Of a stretch of 64,000 nt of DNA, positions 1 through 6,726 are shown in pieces; position 1 is the stretch's first letter; every line of letters starts with the position of its first letter. A model generated the notes under the pieces. That model was not told the DNA's origin and did no database searches. It saw nothing but the letters and a program-made list of their open reading frames with translations. Source of the DNA: Clostridiales bacterium (GTDB lineage Bacteria; Bacillota; Clostridia; Christensenellales; Aristaeellaceae); assembly GCA_015056365.1 (NCBI GenBank), contig SVGM01000006.1, forward strand, positions 93,931 to 157,930. The letters run 5' to 3'. Made by a program: the position numbers and the translations under genes.

Positions 1-1
1 G

Positions 2-232
2 GTGCTGCCCAAGCCCGAAGAACCCAAGCTGAAAGAGGATAAAAACGGCGAGCATGTCATCTACAACGACGAAACCAAGATGATCTCCAAGGGCCGCGAG
101 GGCTATGTTGTGGAGACCTACCTCTGCACCTACGAAAACGATCAGCAGGTCAGCCGCGAAAGGGTCAGCAAAGACACCTACCCCGCCCGTCCCGACACCA
201 TGTGGGTGGGCATCACGCCCCGGGTGCCGTAA
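2..232 (+). CDS. VanW/G5-type cell-surface protein, C-terminal fragment
   Basis: Only the last 76 or so codons are in the window; the reading frame is already open at the left edge, so the true start lies outside. The visible part has the G5-like pattern seen at the C-terminus of VanW-family proteins: a Gly-Tyr-x-Val-x-Thr-Tyr strand, then a Tyr-Glu-Asn-Asp turn, a Val-Ser-Arg-Glu strand and a closing Tyr-x-x-x-Pro-x-x-x-Met-Trp-Val-Gly. Such proteins are exported and thought to act at the cell wall. The family call rests on this short stretch only, so the rest of the protein (VanW domain, peptidoglycan-binding domain) is inferred. Confidence 0.6.
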   Translation: MLPKPEEPKLKEDKNGEHVIYNDETKMISKGREGYVVETYLCTYENDQQVSRERVSKDTYPARPDTMWVGITPRVP

Positions 233-553
233 TCAGGCAGAGGAGTGTTTCATTTTGGGTGGATGTATCGCACACCGCCCGGGTTTCGCTCGTCTCTTTG
301 TCAACAAAGGTTGATCTCCCCCTACGCCCATGAAATAGGCGCGGTATGCAAGCTGAGGAGCGCAGCTCCTTGCGGGGTGCAGGGAGACAGAGGGAAGCGC
401 GAGCCAGTGAACACAACGCCGAAGGCGTTAGCGCCCCGGAGCCGTCAACCAAAGCAAGGGCTGGGCACGGTCAGTGTCCAGAACGCCGACTGAGGCTGCG
501 GGACGGAACCCCTGCCTCCACACCCCGCGTAATTCACAAACAGGAGAGCATCT
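233..553. repeat. Intergenic region with a dispersed hairpin repeat (family A, copy 1)
   Basis: No gene is seen here. Positions of about 345-515 form a repeat that recurs in reverse at about 34490-34650 and in part at about 51835-51895. Landmarks are the block GAGGGAAGCGCG (380-391), a hairpin with arms AACGCC and GGCGTT (415-429), and a hairpin TGGGCAC/GTGTCCA near 462-480 followed by AGAACGCC. Upstream, a small hairpin of GAGGAGC/GCTCC type lies near 355-370. The function is unknown; it could be a mobile non-autonomous repeat or a structured RNA. Confidence 0.6.
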
Positions 554-1336
554 ATGAAAGTAACCCTCGGCTCCATCCGCCGCGCGGACGAGCATTTCGG
601 CATGATCCAGCCCGGCGACCGGATTGGCATCGGCGTCAGCGGCGGCAAGGACAGCCTGCTTCTGCTGCACGCGCTGGCGCTGTATCGGCATGTGCGGCAC
701 TGGGATTTCTCCCTGCATGCCATCATGCTGACCACCGGCAAGGAAAAGCCGGACACCAGCATCATCGAAAAGATGTGCGCCGATCTGGACGTACCGCTGA
801 CGGTGCGGCACACGGATCTGTACGAGATTCTGTTCGAGATCCGCAAGGACAAGCACCCCTGCGCCCTGTGCGCCAAGATGCGCCGGGCCATGCTGTGCGA
901 TATGTGCAACGAGCTGGGGCTGAACAAGCTGGCGCTGGGGCATCACCGGGAGGACGCGCTGGAGACCTTCCTTTTGAGTCTGGTGTACGAAGGGCGGCTG
1001 CATCTGTTCCACCCCAACAGCTACCTGAGCCGCTCCAACCTGTGGGTGATCCGCCCGATGATCTTCCTGCCGGAGAAGCACGTGATCCATATGCAAAGAG
1101 AGCTGAACCTGCAGGTGCTGAAGAATCCCTGTCCGGCGGATGGCTACACCAAGCGGCAGGAGATGAAGGAGCTGCTCAGCGAGCTGAGCAAGCGCTATCC
1201 CACCCTGAAGGACAGCATGCTCTCCGCCCTGAAAAACGAAGCCCAGTACAGCCTGTGGAACATGGCCCCCGTGCCCCCGAACAGTCCCATGCCTGCGAAA
1301 GGAACGAATGAACCATGCGAACTGGAAGACTGCTGA
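554..1336 (+). CDS. ttcA: TtcA/TilS-type PP-loop ATPase, probable tRNA 2-thiocytidine synthetase
   Basis: Predicted cytosolic tRNA-modifying enzyme of 260 residues. The N-terminal PP-loop SGGKDS (residues 29-34) binds ATP and adenylates the tRNA base. A Cys-Ala-Leu-Cys pair (103, 106) and a third cysteine (193, in NPCPADG) match the cysteine arrangement that holds the iron-sulfur cluster in TtcA-like proteins. The Gly-His-His-Arg-Glu-Asp-Ala-Leu-Glu-Thr motif (129-138) is also typical. ATG 554 follows an AGGAGAG box. The stop overlaps the next start by 22 bases, suggesting coupled translation. TtcA-like paralogues of uncertain substrate are common in Clostridia, so the exact modified base is less certain than the family. 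Confidence 0.85.
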   Translation: MKVTLGSIRRADEHFGMIQPGDRIGIGVSGGKDSLLLLHALALYRHVRHWDFSLHAIMLTTGKEKPDTSIIEKMCADLDVPLTVRHTDLYEILFEIRKDKHPCALCAKMRRAMLCDMCNELGLNKLALGHHREDALETFLLSLVYEGRLHLFHPNSYLSRSNLWVIRPMIFLPEKHVIHMQRELNLQVLKNPCPADGYTKRQEMKELLSELSKRYPTLKDSMLSALKNEAQYSLWNMAPVPPNSPMPAKGTNEPCELEDC

Positions 1337-2187
1337 CCGCTGCGCTGCTGATGCTGCTGATCCTCTCCCTGTGCGCCTGCGCCGCAGCGGAGATCTATTT
1401 GAGCGAGCCTCCCGCCGACTGGGCAGACAAGGATCTGTTCAAGCTGACCGTGTTCGATGTGAACGAAGGCGACGCCATGCTGCTGGAATGCGGCGGCGAA
1501 GCGATGATGATGGACGGCGGCCCCAATCCCTTCCGCGAGGACTTGAAAAATGCCCTGGAAAGCCGGGGATACACCCACTTCAAATACTTTTTCTCCACCC
1601 ATTACCATGACGACCACATCAACGGCCTCTATCATCTGATGACCTACGGCTTTACTGCCGACGAGTTCCTGCACTCTTACAACCCCATCACCGTCAACCT
1701 GGACGAGCTCCACGGCCGAGCCATCCGTCAGGCGGACAGGAACGGCATCCCCAACCGCAAGATCGACGAGGGCGACGTGCTCACCCTTGGCAGCGCGACC
1801 CTGAACATCCACCGCTACGGCGAGATCAACAACGCCAACGGCCGCTCCCTCACCGTCAAGCTGACCTTTGGGCAGAGCAGCGTGCTCTTCTGCGCCGACA
1901 TCATCGGCCGCACCCAGGAGTATTTCACCGCCACCCTGCCCGCCGAGGAGCTGAAGGCCGACGTGCTCAAGGTGCCCCATCACGGCATCACCCCCGTCAA
2001 CGAGGACTTCCTCACCGTGGTGGATCCTGCCTTCTCCATCGTGACCAACCGGGAAAAGGACGTGCCCAAAACCAAGAACCAGATGGAACACCGCGGCATC
2101 CCCACCCTGTATTCCGGCGGCGGCACGGTGTACTGTGTCACCGACGGCATGGACTGGTATATGTGGCAGACCGAAGGCGTGTTTTGA
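1315..2187 (+). CDS. Secreted or lipid-anchored metallo-beta-lactamase-fold hydrolase (ComEC C-domain like)
   Basis: A 290-residue protein with a hydrophobic N-terminus ending Leu-Cys-Ala-Cys (19-22), which could act as a lipobox. The zinc-binding motif HYHDDH (96-101) is followed by a late Pro-His-His-Gly, both hallmarks of the metallo-beta-lactamase fold as found in the C-terminal domain of ComEC/Rec2. The domain opens with a Phe-Asp-Val-Asn-x-Gly-Asp-Ala motif, as in that subfamily. No ComEC membrane channel is present, so this is a stand-alone secreted hydrolase; substrate unknown, nucleic acid or phosphodiester being likely from the family. It overlaps the preceding ttcA gene and probably shares its transcript. 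Confidence 0.8.
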   Translation: MRTGRLLTAALLMLLILSLCACAAAEIYLSEPPADWADKDLFKLTVFDVNEGDAMLLECGGEAMMMDGGPNPFREDLKNALESRGYTHFKYFFSTHYHDDHINGLYHLMTYGFTADEFLHSYNPITVNLDELHGRAIRQADRNGIPNRKIDEGDVLTLGSATLNIHRYGEINNANGRSLTVKLTFGQSSVLFCADIIGRTQEYFTATLPAEELKADVLKVPHHGITPVNEDFLTVVDPAFSIVTNREKDVPKTKNQMEHRGIPTLYSGGGTVYCVTDGMDWYMWQTEGVF

Positions 2188-2350
2188 CAATGGCGCAGTG
2201 TGCAAGGGGCGCTGCCCCTCCGAGAGTGTAGGGGAATGATTCCTCTGCACCCCTCATACTCCGTCGCTTCACGGCGCAGGTGCCCTGTTGAGTATGCGAA
2301 CGCGGCAATGCGGGCCGGTTGTGATCATATCTGCTCAAGCAAGAAAGAAA
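2188..2350. repeat. Intergenic palindromic repeat remnants
   Basis: Positions about 2202-2220 (GGGGC/GCCCC arms) and about 2228-2266 (GTAGGGGAA and TTCCTCTGCACCCC) resemble the hairpins of the composite repeat family found elsewhere in the window, followed by a GTCGCTTCACGGCGC hairpin-like stretch at about 2272-2281. No coding signal is seen. Confidence 0.4.
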
Positions 2351-2387
2351 CAGACCGTATGGAGATGGTTCCATACGGTCTGTTTTT
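2351..2387 (+). terminator. Rho-independent terminator
   Basis: A perfect 13-bp stem (2351-2363 with 2370-2382) with a 6-base loop is followed by five T. It ends the ttcA/hydrolase transcript. Confidence 0.85.
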
Positions 2388-2416
2388 GATTATCTGGGCA
2401 GCAGGTATGATATAAT
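2386..2416 (+). promoter_or_regulatory. Probable sigma-A promoter of the DUF3795 gene
   Basis: TATAAT at 2411-2416 is preceded by TGA, giving an extended -10 element. The -35 (TTGATT near 2386-2391) is weak and spaced 19 bases. It starts directly after the terminator. Confidence 0.6.
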
Positions 2417-2472
2417 GTACGATGTATAAAGAAAAGAATGAACTTTCGTTTTTGCCGAAAGGAGTCCTGCCC

Positions 2473-2895
2473 ATGCAATGGTATATTGATCGACTGGATG
2501 AACTGGCCTGTGCGCAGCCGGTTTACTCCGTTTGCGGCGACGACTGCGCTGTTTGTCCCCGGTTCCTTGCTAAAACCGACGAGGAGCTGCATCAGACGGC
2601 GGTGTTCTGGCATCAGGTGGGCTGGCGGGATCATGTGGTCAGCAATGAAGAAATTCGCTGCAAGGGCTGCGGAAGCCGGGCGGCGTGCGCGTTTATGCTG
2701 CTGCCCTGCCTTAGGGAGCGGGGGCTGGAGCACTGCGTTGACTGTGATAAGAATCCATGCGACAAAATTGGCAGTATGCTGGTACGTTCCGCGGAAAAGG
2801 AAGCGCAGTGCCGTGCAGCCTGTAGGGACCAGCGGATGTTCTCCATGCTGAAACGGGCATTTTACGAAAAAGAGAAGAATCTGCAGCAGAAATGA
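2473..2895 (+). CDS. DUF3795-type cysteine-rich protein
   Basis: A cytosolic protein of 140 residues with many paired cysteines: Cys-Gly-Asp-Asp-Cys-x-x-Cys near the N-terminus, then Cys-Lys-Gly-Cys, Cys-x-x-Cys-like and Cys-x-x-Asp-Lys-x-Pro-Cys groups. This spacing is that of the DUF3795 family, small presumed zinc-binding proteins of unknown role common in Clostridia. ATG 2473 was chosen over an in-frame ATG at 2422 because AAAGGAG sits eight bases before it, and because 2422 lies only six bases after the -10 hexamer. It stands alone between two terminators. Confidence 0.7.
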   Translation: MQWYIDRLDELACAQPVYSVCGDDCAVCPRFLAKTDEELHQTAVFWHQVGWRDHVVSNEEIRCKGCGSRAACAFMLLPCLRERGLEHCVDCDKNPCDKIGSMLVRSAEKEAQCRAACRDQRMFSMLKRAFYEKEKNLQQK

Positions 2896-2956
2896 TCCGT
2901 TTTGTGCGGAACGAAACATTTGAATGCCGCAGCACATTCTGCAACAAAAACATCGA

Positions 2957-2992
2957 CGCACCTGCATGAAAAAATGCAGGTGCGTTTGCTTA
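2957..2992 (+). terminator. Rho-independent terminator
   Basis: An 11-bp stem CGCACCTGCAT (2957-2967) pairs with 2974-2984, with an A-rich loop and a T-rich tail. It follows the DUF3795 gene. Confidence 0.75.
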
Positions 2993-3085
2993 TGCGAATG
3001 GAGCAGAAAACCGCCGGTCCGCATTGCGAGCCGTGATGCTTGTTGCATCATGGCGGCATCTCAGATCCCAACAAAAAAACTCACC

Positions 3086-3172
3086 CCCTGCGCCGTGAAG
3101 CGGCGCAGAGAGCGGGTCCAGGGTCTCAGGTCCTGGCGGGGTGCAGGGCCCCTGCAGAACAGAGGCCCTGTC
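3086..3172. repeat. Composite palindromic repeat (family B)
   Basis: Three hairpins in a row: TGCGCCG-tgaag-CGGCGCA, then CCAGGGTCTCAGGTCCTGG, then a GCAGGGCCCCTGC stem that continues toward AGGCCCTG. The order (GCCGTGAA hairpin, spacer, CCAGG hairpin, GGCGGGG, GGGCCC hairpin) matches the copies at 10046, 18811, 18941 and 34634. It lies just downstream of pgi, which is read leftward, so it could also help end that transcript. Confidence 0.7.
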
Positions 3173-3178
3173 AAATCC

Positions 3179-4522
3179 TTACTTCTGCAAACGAGCTTCC
3201 AGCTCGGCCTTCTGGGCTTCGAAGCCGGGCTTGCCCAGCAGGGCGAACATGTTCTTCTTGTAGGCTTCCACGCCGGGCTGGTCGAAGGGATTCACGCCCA
3301 GCAGATAGCCGGAGAGGCCGCAGGTCTTCTCAAAGAAGTAGCACAGGTAGCCGAAGTGGTAAGCGTCGGCGCTGTCGATCTCGATGATGATGTTGGGGGT
3401 GCCGCCGTCCATGTGGGCCATCAGGGTGCCCTGATAGGCCTTGGAGTTGACGAACTGCACGCTCTGGCCGGCCAGGTAGTTCAGGCCGTCGATGTCCTCG
3501 TCCGCCTTCTCGATGATGACCTCAGAGCGGGGCTCATTGACCCAGATGACGGTCTCGAACAGGTTGCGGCTGCCGTCCTGGATGAACTGACCGATGGAGT
3601 GCAGGTCGGTGGAGAAGTTGGCGGCGGTGGGGAAGATACCCTTCTGGTCTTTGCCCTCGCTCTCGGCGAAGAGCTGCTTGAACCACTCGCCCATCATGGT
3701 GAGGGCGGGCTCGTAGTTGACCAGGATTTCGGTGTTCTTGCCCTTGCGGTAGAGGATGTTGCGCAGAGCGCAGTAGAGATAGGCGGGGTTGGTTTCCAGG
3801 TTGCCGGCGGTGCAAGCTTCGCGGGCTTCCTGAGCGCCCTTCATCATGGCTTCGATGTCCACGCCGGCAGCGGCGATGGGCAGCAGACCCACGGCAGTCA
3901 GCACGGAGAAGCGGCCGCCCACGTCATCGGGCACCACAAAGGACTCGTAGCCCTCGGCGTCGGACAGGGCCTTCAGCGCGCCGCGAGCCTTGTCGGTGGT
4001 GGCATAGATGCGGCCCTTGGCGCCTTCCTTGCCGTACTTCTCCTCCAGCATCTTCTTAAAGACGCGGAAGGCGATGGCGGGCTCGGTGGTGGTGCCGGAC
4101 TTGGAGATGATATTGACGGAGAAGTCACGGTTGCCGATGATCTTGATCAGGTCATTAATGTAGGAAGAGGAAATGTTGTTGCCCACGAAATAGACCTCGG
4201 GGATGCCTTCTTCGCGGACGCCGTTGTACATCTGGCCCTTGCAGAATTCGATGGCGGCGCGGGCGCCCAGGTAGCTGCCGCCGATGCCGATGACCACCAG
4301 CACTTCGCTGTCGGACTGGATCTTTTTCGCAGCGGCCTGAATGCGGGCGAACTCTTCCTTGTCGTAGTTGACAGGCAGGTCAATCCAGCCCAGGAAGTCG
4401 TTGCCAGCGCCGGTCTTATCCAGCAGAGTGGTGTTGACGGTATCCAGCAGAGGAGCGATGCTGTCCAGCTCGCGCTGCTCCACAAAGCCTGCTACGCCGG
4501 TCATCTTGATTTTCATTGCCAT
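3179..4522 (-). CDS. pgi: Glucose-6-phosphate isomerase
   Basis: Interconverts glucose 6-phosphate and fructose 6-phosphate in glycolysis and gluconeogenesis. The 447-residue length fits the short bacterial form. The motif [14 protein letters not shown], the Ser-Lys-Ser-Gly-Thr-Thr-Thr-Glu sugar-phosphate loop and the [11 protein letters not shown] motif are all present. ATG 4522 (Met-Ala-Met-Lys-Ile-Lys) is preferred over the upstream ATG 4591, because a GGGAGAG box lies just before it and the extra 23 residues look non-coding. It is transcribed alone from a good sigma-A promoter at 4601-4629. Confidence 0.95.
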   Translation of the reverse strand: MAMKIKMTGVAGFVEQRELDSIAPLLDTVNTTLLDKTGAGNDFLGWIDLPVNYDKEEFARIQAAAKKIQSDSEVLVVIGIGGSYLGARAAIEFCKGQMYNGVREEGIPEVYFVGNNISSSYINDLIKIIGNRDFSVNIISKSGTTTEPAIAFRVFKKMLEEKYGKEGAKGRIYATTDKARGALKALSDAEGYESFVVPDDVGGRFSVLTAVGLLPIAAAGVDIEAMMKGAQEAREACTAGNLETNPAYLYCALRNILYRKGKNTEILVNYEPALTMMGEWFKQLFAESEGKDQKGIFPTAANFSTDLHSIGQFIQDGSRNLFETVIWVNEPRSEVIIEKADEDIDGLNYLAGQSVQFVNSKAYQGTLMAHMDGGTPNIIIEIDSADAYHFGYLCYFFEKTCGLSGYLLGVNPFDQPGVEAYKKNMFALLGKPGFEAQKAELEARLQK

Positions 4523-4600
4523 GGTGTTTTCTCTCCCATCCTTGCAGCTTGATCCCTGTGCAGGGGTTGCACAGGAAAGCGTTGTTTTCATTGCGCTTAC

Positions 4601-4629
4601 AGTATACGGCTTTCTGATAAAGAATACAA
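4601..4629 (-). promoter_or_regulatory. Sigma-A promoter of pgi
   Basis: Read on the minus strand: TTGTAT (4624-4629), 17-base spacer, TATACT (4601-4606). It lies about 80 bases before the pgi start, with no other gene between. Confidence 0.8.
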
Positions 4630-4732
4630 GACGATTTTTTCCTTCTTTGGTATCTTTGGGGCGAAAATGTGCGGACGCCGGTTTCCGGCAGCAGGGAGAC
4701 TGCTCTCAGATTGTCCCCGTTTTGCATCTCCA

Positions 4733-4761
4733 TTGCATCCAAGGTCTGCATGTTGTATAAT
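4733..4761 (+). promoter_or_regulatory. Sigma-A promoter of the first BMP gene
   Basis: TTGCAT (4733-4738), 17-base spacer, TATAAT (4756-4761), about 60 bases before the coding region. No riboswitch fold was recognised in the short leader. Confidence 0.8.
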
Positions 4762-4822
4762 GCAGGTGTTGGAAACCCATCATGTATCTGAACGGGACCA
4801 ATCAGGAAAGGATGGTAGAAGA

Positions 4823-5815
4823 ATGATGAAAAAGATTCTTTCGATGCTTCTGTGCATCGCCATGATGGCCACTTTGGGCATGGCCGCAGCCAGCGAGGAT
4901 CAGCCCGTCCGCGTGGGTCTGTGCATCGCCGAGACGCTGGGCGACAAGGGCTTCTATGACAGCGCCAACGAAGGTCTGCAGCGCCTGGTCAGCGACTATG
5001 GCGTGGTGGGCAGCGTTGTGGAATGCAAGAGCGACGCCAGCGCCTACACCGACGCTCTGGCCTCCTCTGCCGAGGGCAACGACATTGTCGTGGCTGTTGG
5101 CTGGCAGTTCTGGGATGCGTTGGTGGAAGTGGTTCCCCAGATGCCCGAGACCAAGTTCATCTTTATCGACAACGACATGGGCGACGTTCCCGAGAACATG
5201 CTGTGCATCACCTATAAGGAAAACCAGGGCAGCTTCCTGGCCGGCTACATCGCCATGAAGCTTTCCCAGACCGGCGTGGTGGGCGTCATCGGCGGCGAGG
5301 ACAGCGCCACCATCAACAATTTCGTGGTGGGCTATCAGCAGGGCGCGCTGTACGCCAATCCTGAAGGCACCGTGCTGGCTCCTGTGTACACCAACACCTA
5401 CGAAGACCCCGCCAAGGGCAAGGAAGCCGCGCTGAGCCTGTATGACCAGAACGCGGACGTGGTGTTCGCCGTGGCCGGCAAGACCGGTCTGGGCGTGTTC
5501 GAAGCCGGCGCTGAGAAGGGCGCATACGCCATCGGCGTGGACAGCGACCAGAAGGGCGAGAACCCCGACGTGGTGGTCTGCTCCATGATGAAGTGCGTGG
5601 GCGACAGCATCTACACTGTGATTGCCAACTACATCAACGACGGTGTGTTTGAAGGCGGCACCACCTGGGATGCCGACATCTCCACCGGCCTGATCGCCAT
5701 CGGTTACGGCACCGAGGATATGCCCCAGCAGGTTTCCGACGACCTGAAGGCCGAAGTGGAAACCCTGAAGGACAAAATCATCTCCGGCGAGATCGTGGTG
5801 GAATCCACCCGCTGA
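4823..5815 (+). CDS. BMP-family (Med/PnrA-like) solute-binding protein of an ABC importer
   Basis: Exported binding protein of 330 residues. A signal peptide (Met-Met-Lys-Lys-Ile-Leu-Ser then a hydrophobic core, cleavage near Ala-Ala-Ala-Ser) precedes a BMP fold with the family's typical Gly-Asp-Lys-Gly-Phe-Tyr-Asp-Ser near the mature N-terminus, Phe-Leu-Ala-Gly-Tyr-Ile-Ala and Gly-Val-Asp-Ser-Asp-Gln near the C-terminus. BMP proteins such as PnrA bind purine nucleosides, so a nucleoside is the likely ligand. No lipobox cysteine is seen at the cleavage site, which is unusual for a Gram-positive binding protein. ATPase and permeases for this class lie 4.4-8 kb downstream. Confidence 0.85.
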   Translation: MMKKILSMLLCIAMMATLGMAAASEDQPVRVGLCIAETLGDKGFYDSANEGLQRLVSDYGVVGSVVECKSDASAYTDALASSAEGNDIVVAVGWQFWDALVEVVPQMPETKFIFIDNDMGDVPENMLCITYKENQGSFLAGYIAMKLSQTGVVGVIGGEDSATINNFVVGYQQGALYANPEGTVLAPVYTNTYEDPAKGKEAALSLYDQNADVVFAVAGKTGLGVFEAGAEKGAYAIGVDSDQKGENPDVVVCSMMKCVGDSIYTVIANYINDGVFEGGTTWDADISTGLIAIGYGTEDMPQQVSDDLKAEVETLKDKIISGEIVVESTR

Positions 5816-5842
5816 TTGACGGAGAGCCATCTCTGACCCCAT

Positions 5843-5878
5843 GGGGCTGACGCGCCAAAGAGCGTGCCAGCCCCTTTG
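5843..5878 (+). terminator. Probable terminator after the BMP gene
   Basis: GGGGCTG (5843-5849) pairs with CAGCCCC (5868-5874), followed by a short T run. Moderate strength only. Confidence 0.5.
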
Positions 5879-5910
5879 CGGTATTTATTCGGGAAAGGTT
5901 GTGCTTTGTT

Positions 5911-6561
5911 ATGACTCGTAAGATCCTTGCGCTGCTGATGGCGGCAATGCTTTGTCTGGGCTGTGTTTGCGGCGCTTTGGCCGAGGCTGCGCCCGTGGCG
6001 GCGGACGACGGCTGGTATCTGGATACGGCGGTTACCCTGGCCGATAAGATGAGCGCTCTGGCGAATAGCCAGGCGTATGTGGAGCTGTTCATCGGTCTGG
6101 AGGTCGACACGGATACCTTTGTTGCGCAGATGAACGCCCTCAGCGGCCTTGAGCCCAGCGAAATCATCACCTACCTGTACAAGACCGATGCGCTGGAGAA
6201 CCTGGCCAAGGCCTATCAGATGGACGAGGTGACCACCGCGCTGAGCAAGCCCGCCATGGAGGCCGTCTACCGCCGGATGAACAACTCCCTGGGCAGCCTG
6301 CTCAACGGCTATGTGGGCGGCAATCTGTGGCAGAGCATCGCCAGCGCCCTCAGCTACACCGAGACCTACCTGATGCCTGATGATTTCGTGCCCTGCTCCC
6401 TGCTGCTTCGCTACGACGGGCAGGAAGCCGCTGTACTGGTCAGCTTCAGCCAGACCGGCGAGGACACCATCACGGCAACCGCCACCTATGTCCGTGCCGA
6501 CGTGCCGGAGGACGAAGTGGCTCAGACCTACCTGAACTTACTGTGGGAGCGGGTGGAATAA
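5911..6561 (+). CDS. Secreted protein of unknown function
   Basis: A 216-residue protein with a clear signal peptide (Met-Thr-Arg-Lys-Ile, hydrophobic core, Gly-Ala-Leu-Ala-Glu-Ala cleavage region). The mature part looks alpha-helical and then ends in beta strands around Ala-Val-Leu-Val-Ser-Phe-Ser and Thr-Ala-Thr-Ala-Thr-Tyr. No catalytic motif or known domain was recognised. ATG 5911 follows GGGAAAGG by twelve bases; a TTG at 5899 is in frame but sits on the ribosome site. It lies between the BMP gene and the LRR gene, so a role at the same cell surface is possible but unproven. Confidence 0.7.
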   Translation: MTRKILALLMAAMLCLGCVCGALAEAAPVAADDGWYLDTAVTLADKMSALANSQAYVELFIGLEVDTDTFVAQMNALSGLEPSEIITYLYKTDALENLAKAYQMDEVTTALSKPAMEAVYRRMNNSLGSLLNGYVGGNLWQSIASALSYTETYLMPDDFVPCSLLLRYDGQEAAVLVSFSQTGEDTITATATYVRADVPEDEVAQTYLNLLWERVE

Positions 6562-6624
6562 CCTGCTTCCCTTGCAGGATACAGCTGACCGGGCAGCGCC
6601 GTGCGCGCGCCCGGCGGCTGTGCC

Positions 6625-6681
6625 CAGCCCTTTGGCAGCCTCTGAACGGAACATGCGCCCTCAGAGGCTGCCAAAGGGCTG
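6625..6681. repeat. Perfect 21-bp inverted repeat before the LRR gene
   Basis: The 21-base arm 6625-6645 is the exact reverse complement of 6661-6681, with a 15-base loop. There is no T tract after it, so it is not a plain terminator. It starts about 60 bases after the secreted protein gene and ends about 45 bases before the LRR start, and could act in RNA stability, attenuation or as a transposable-element remnant. Confidence 0.85.
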
Positions 6682-6726
6682 AGATATCCCAAAACACGAC
6701 CGCTCTGCAAAGGAGGACGATCCCTG

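Noticed and set aside
233..553. tRNA or riboswitch in the first intergenic region
   Set aside because: No cloverleaf or known riboswitch core was found; the structure belongs to a dispersed repeat.
2924..4552. A 542-codon plus-strand frame opposite pgi
   Set aside because: It is the antisense shadow of a clear pgi gene; no ribosome site and no recognisable domain.
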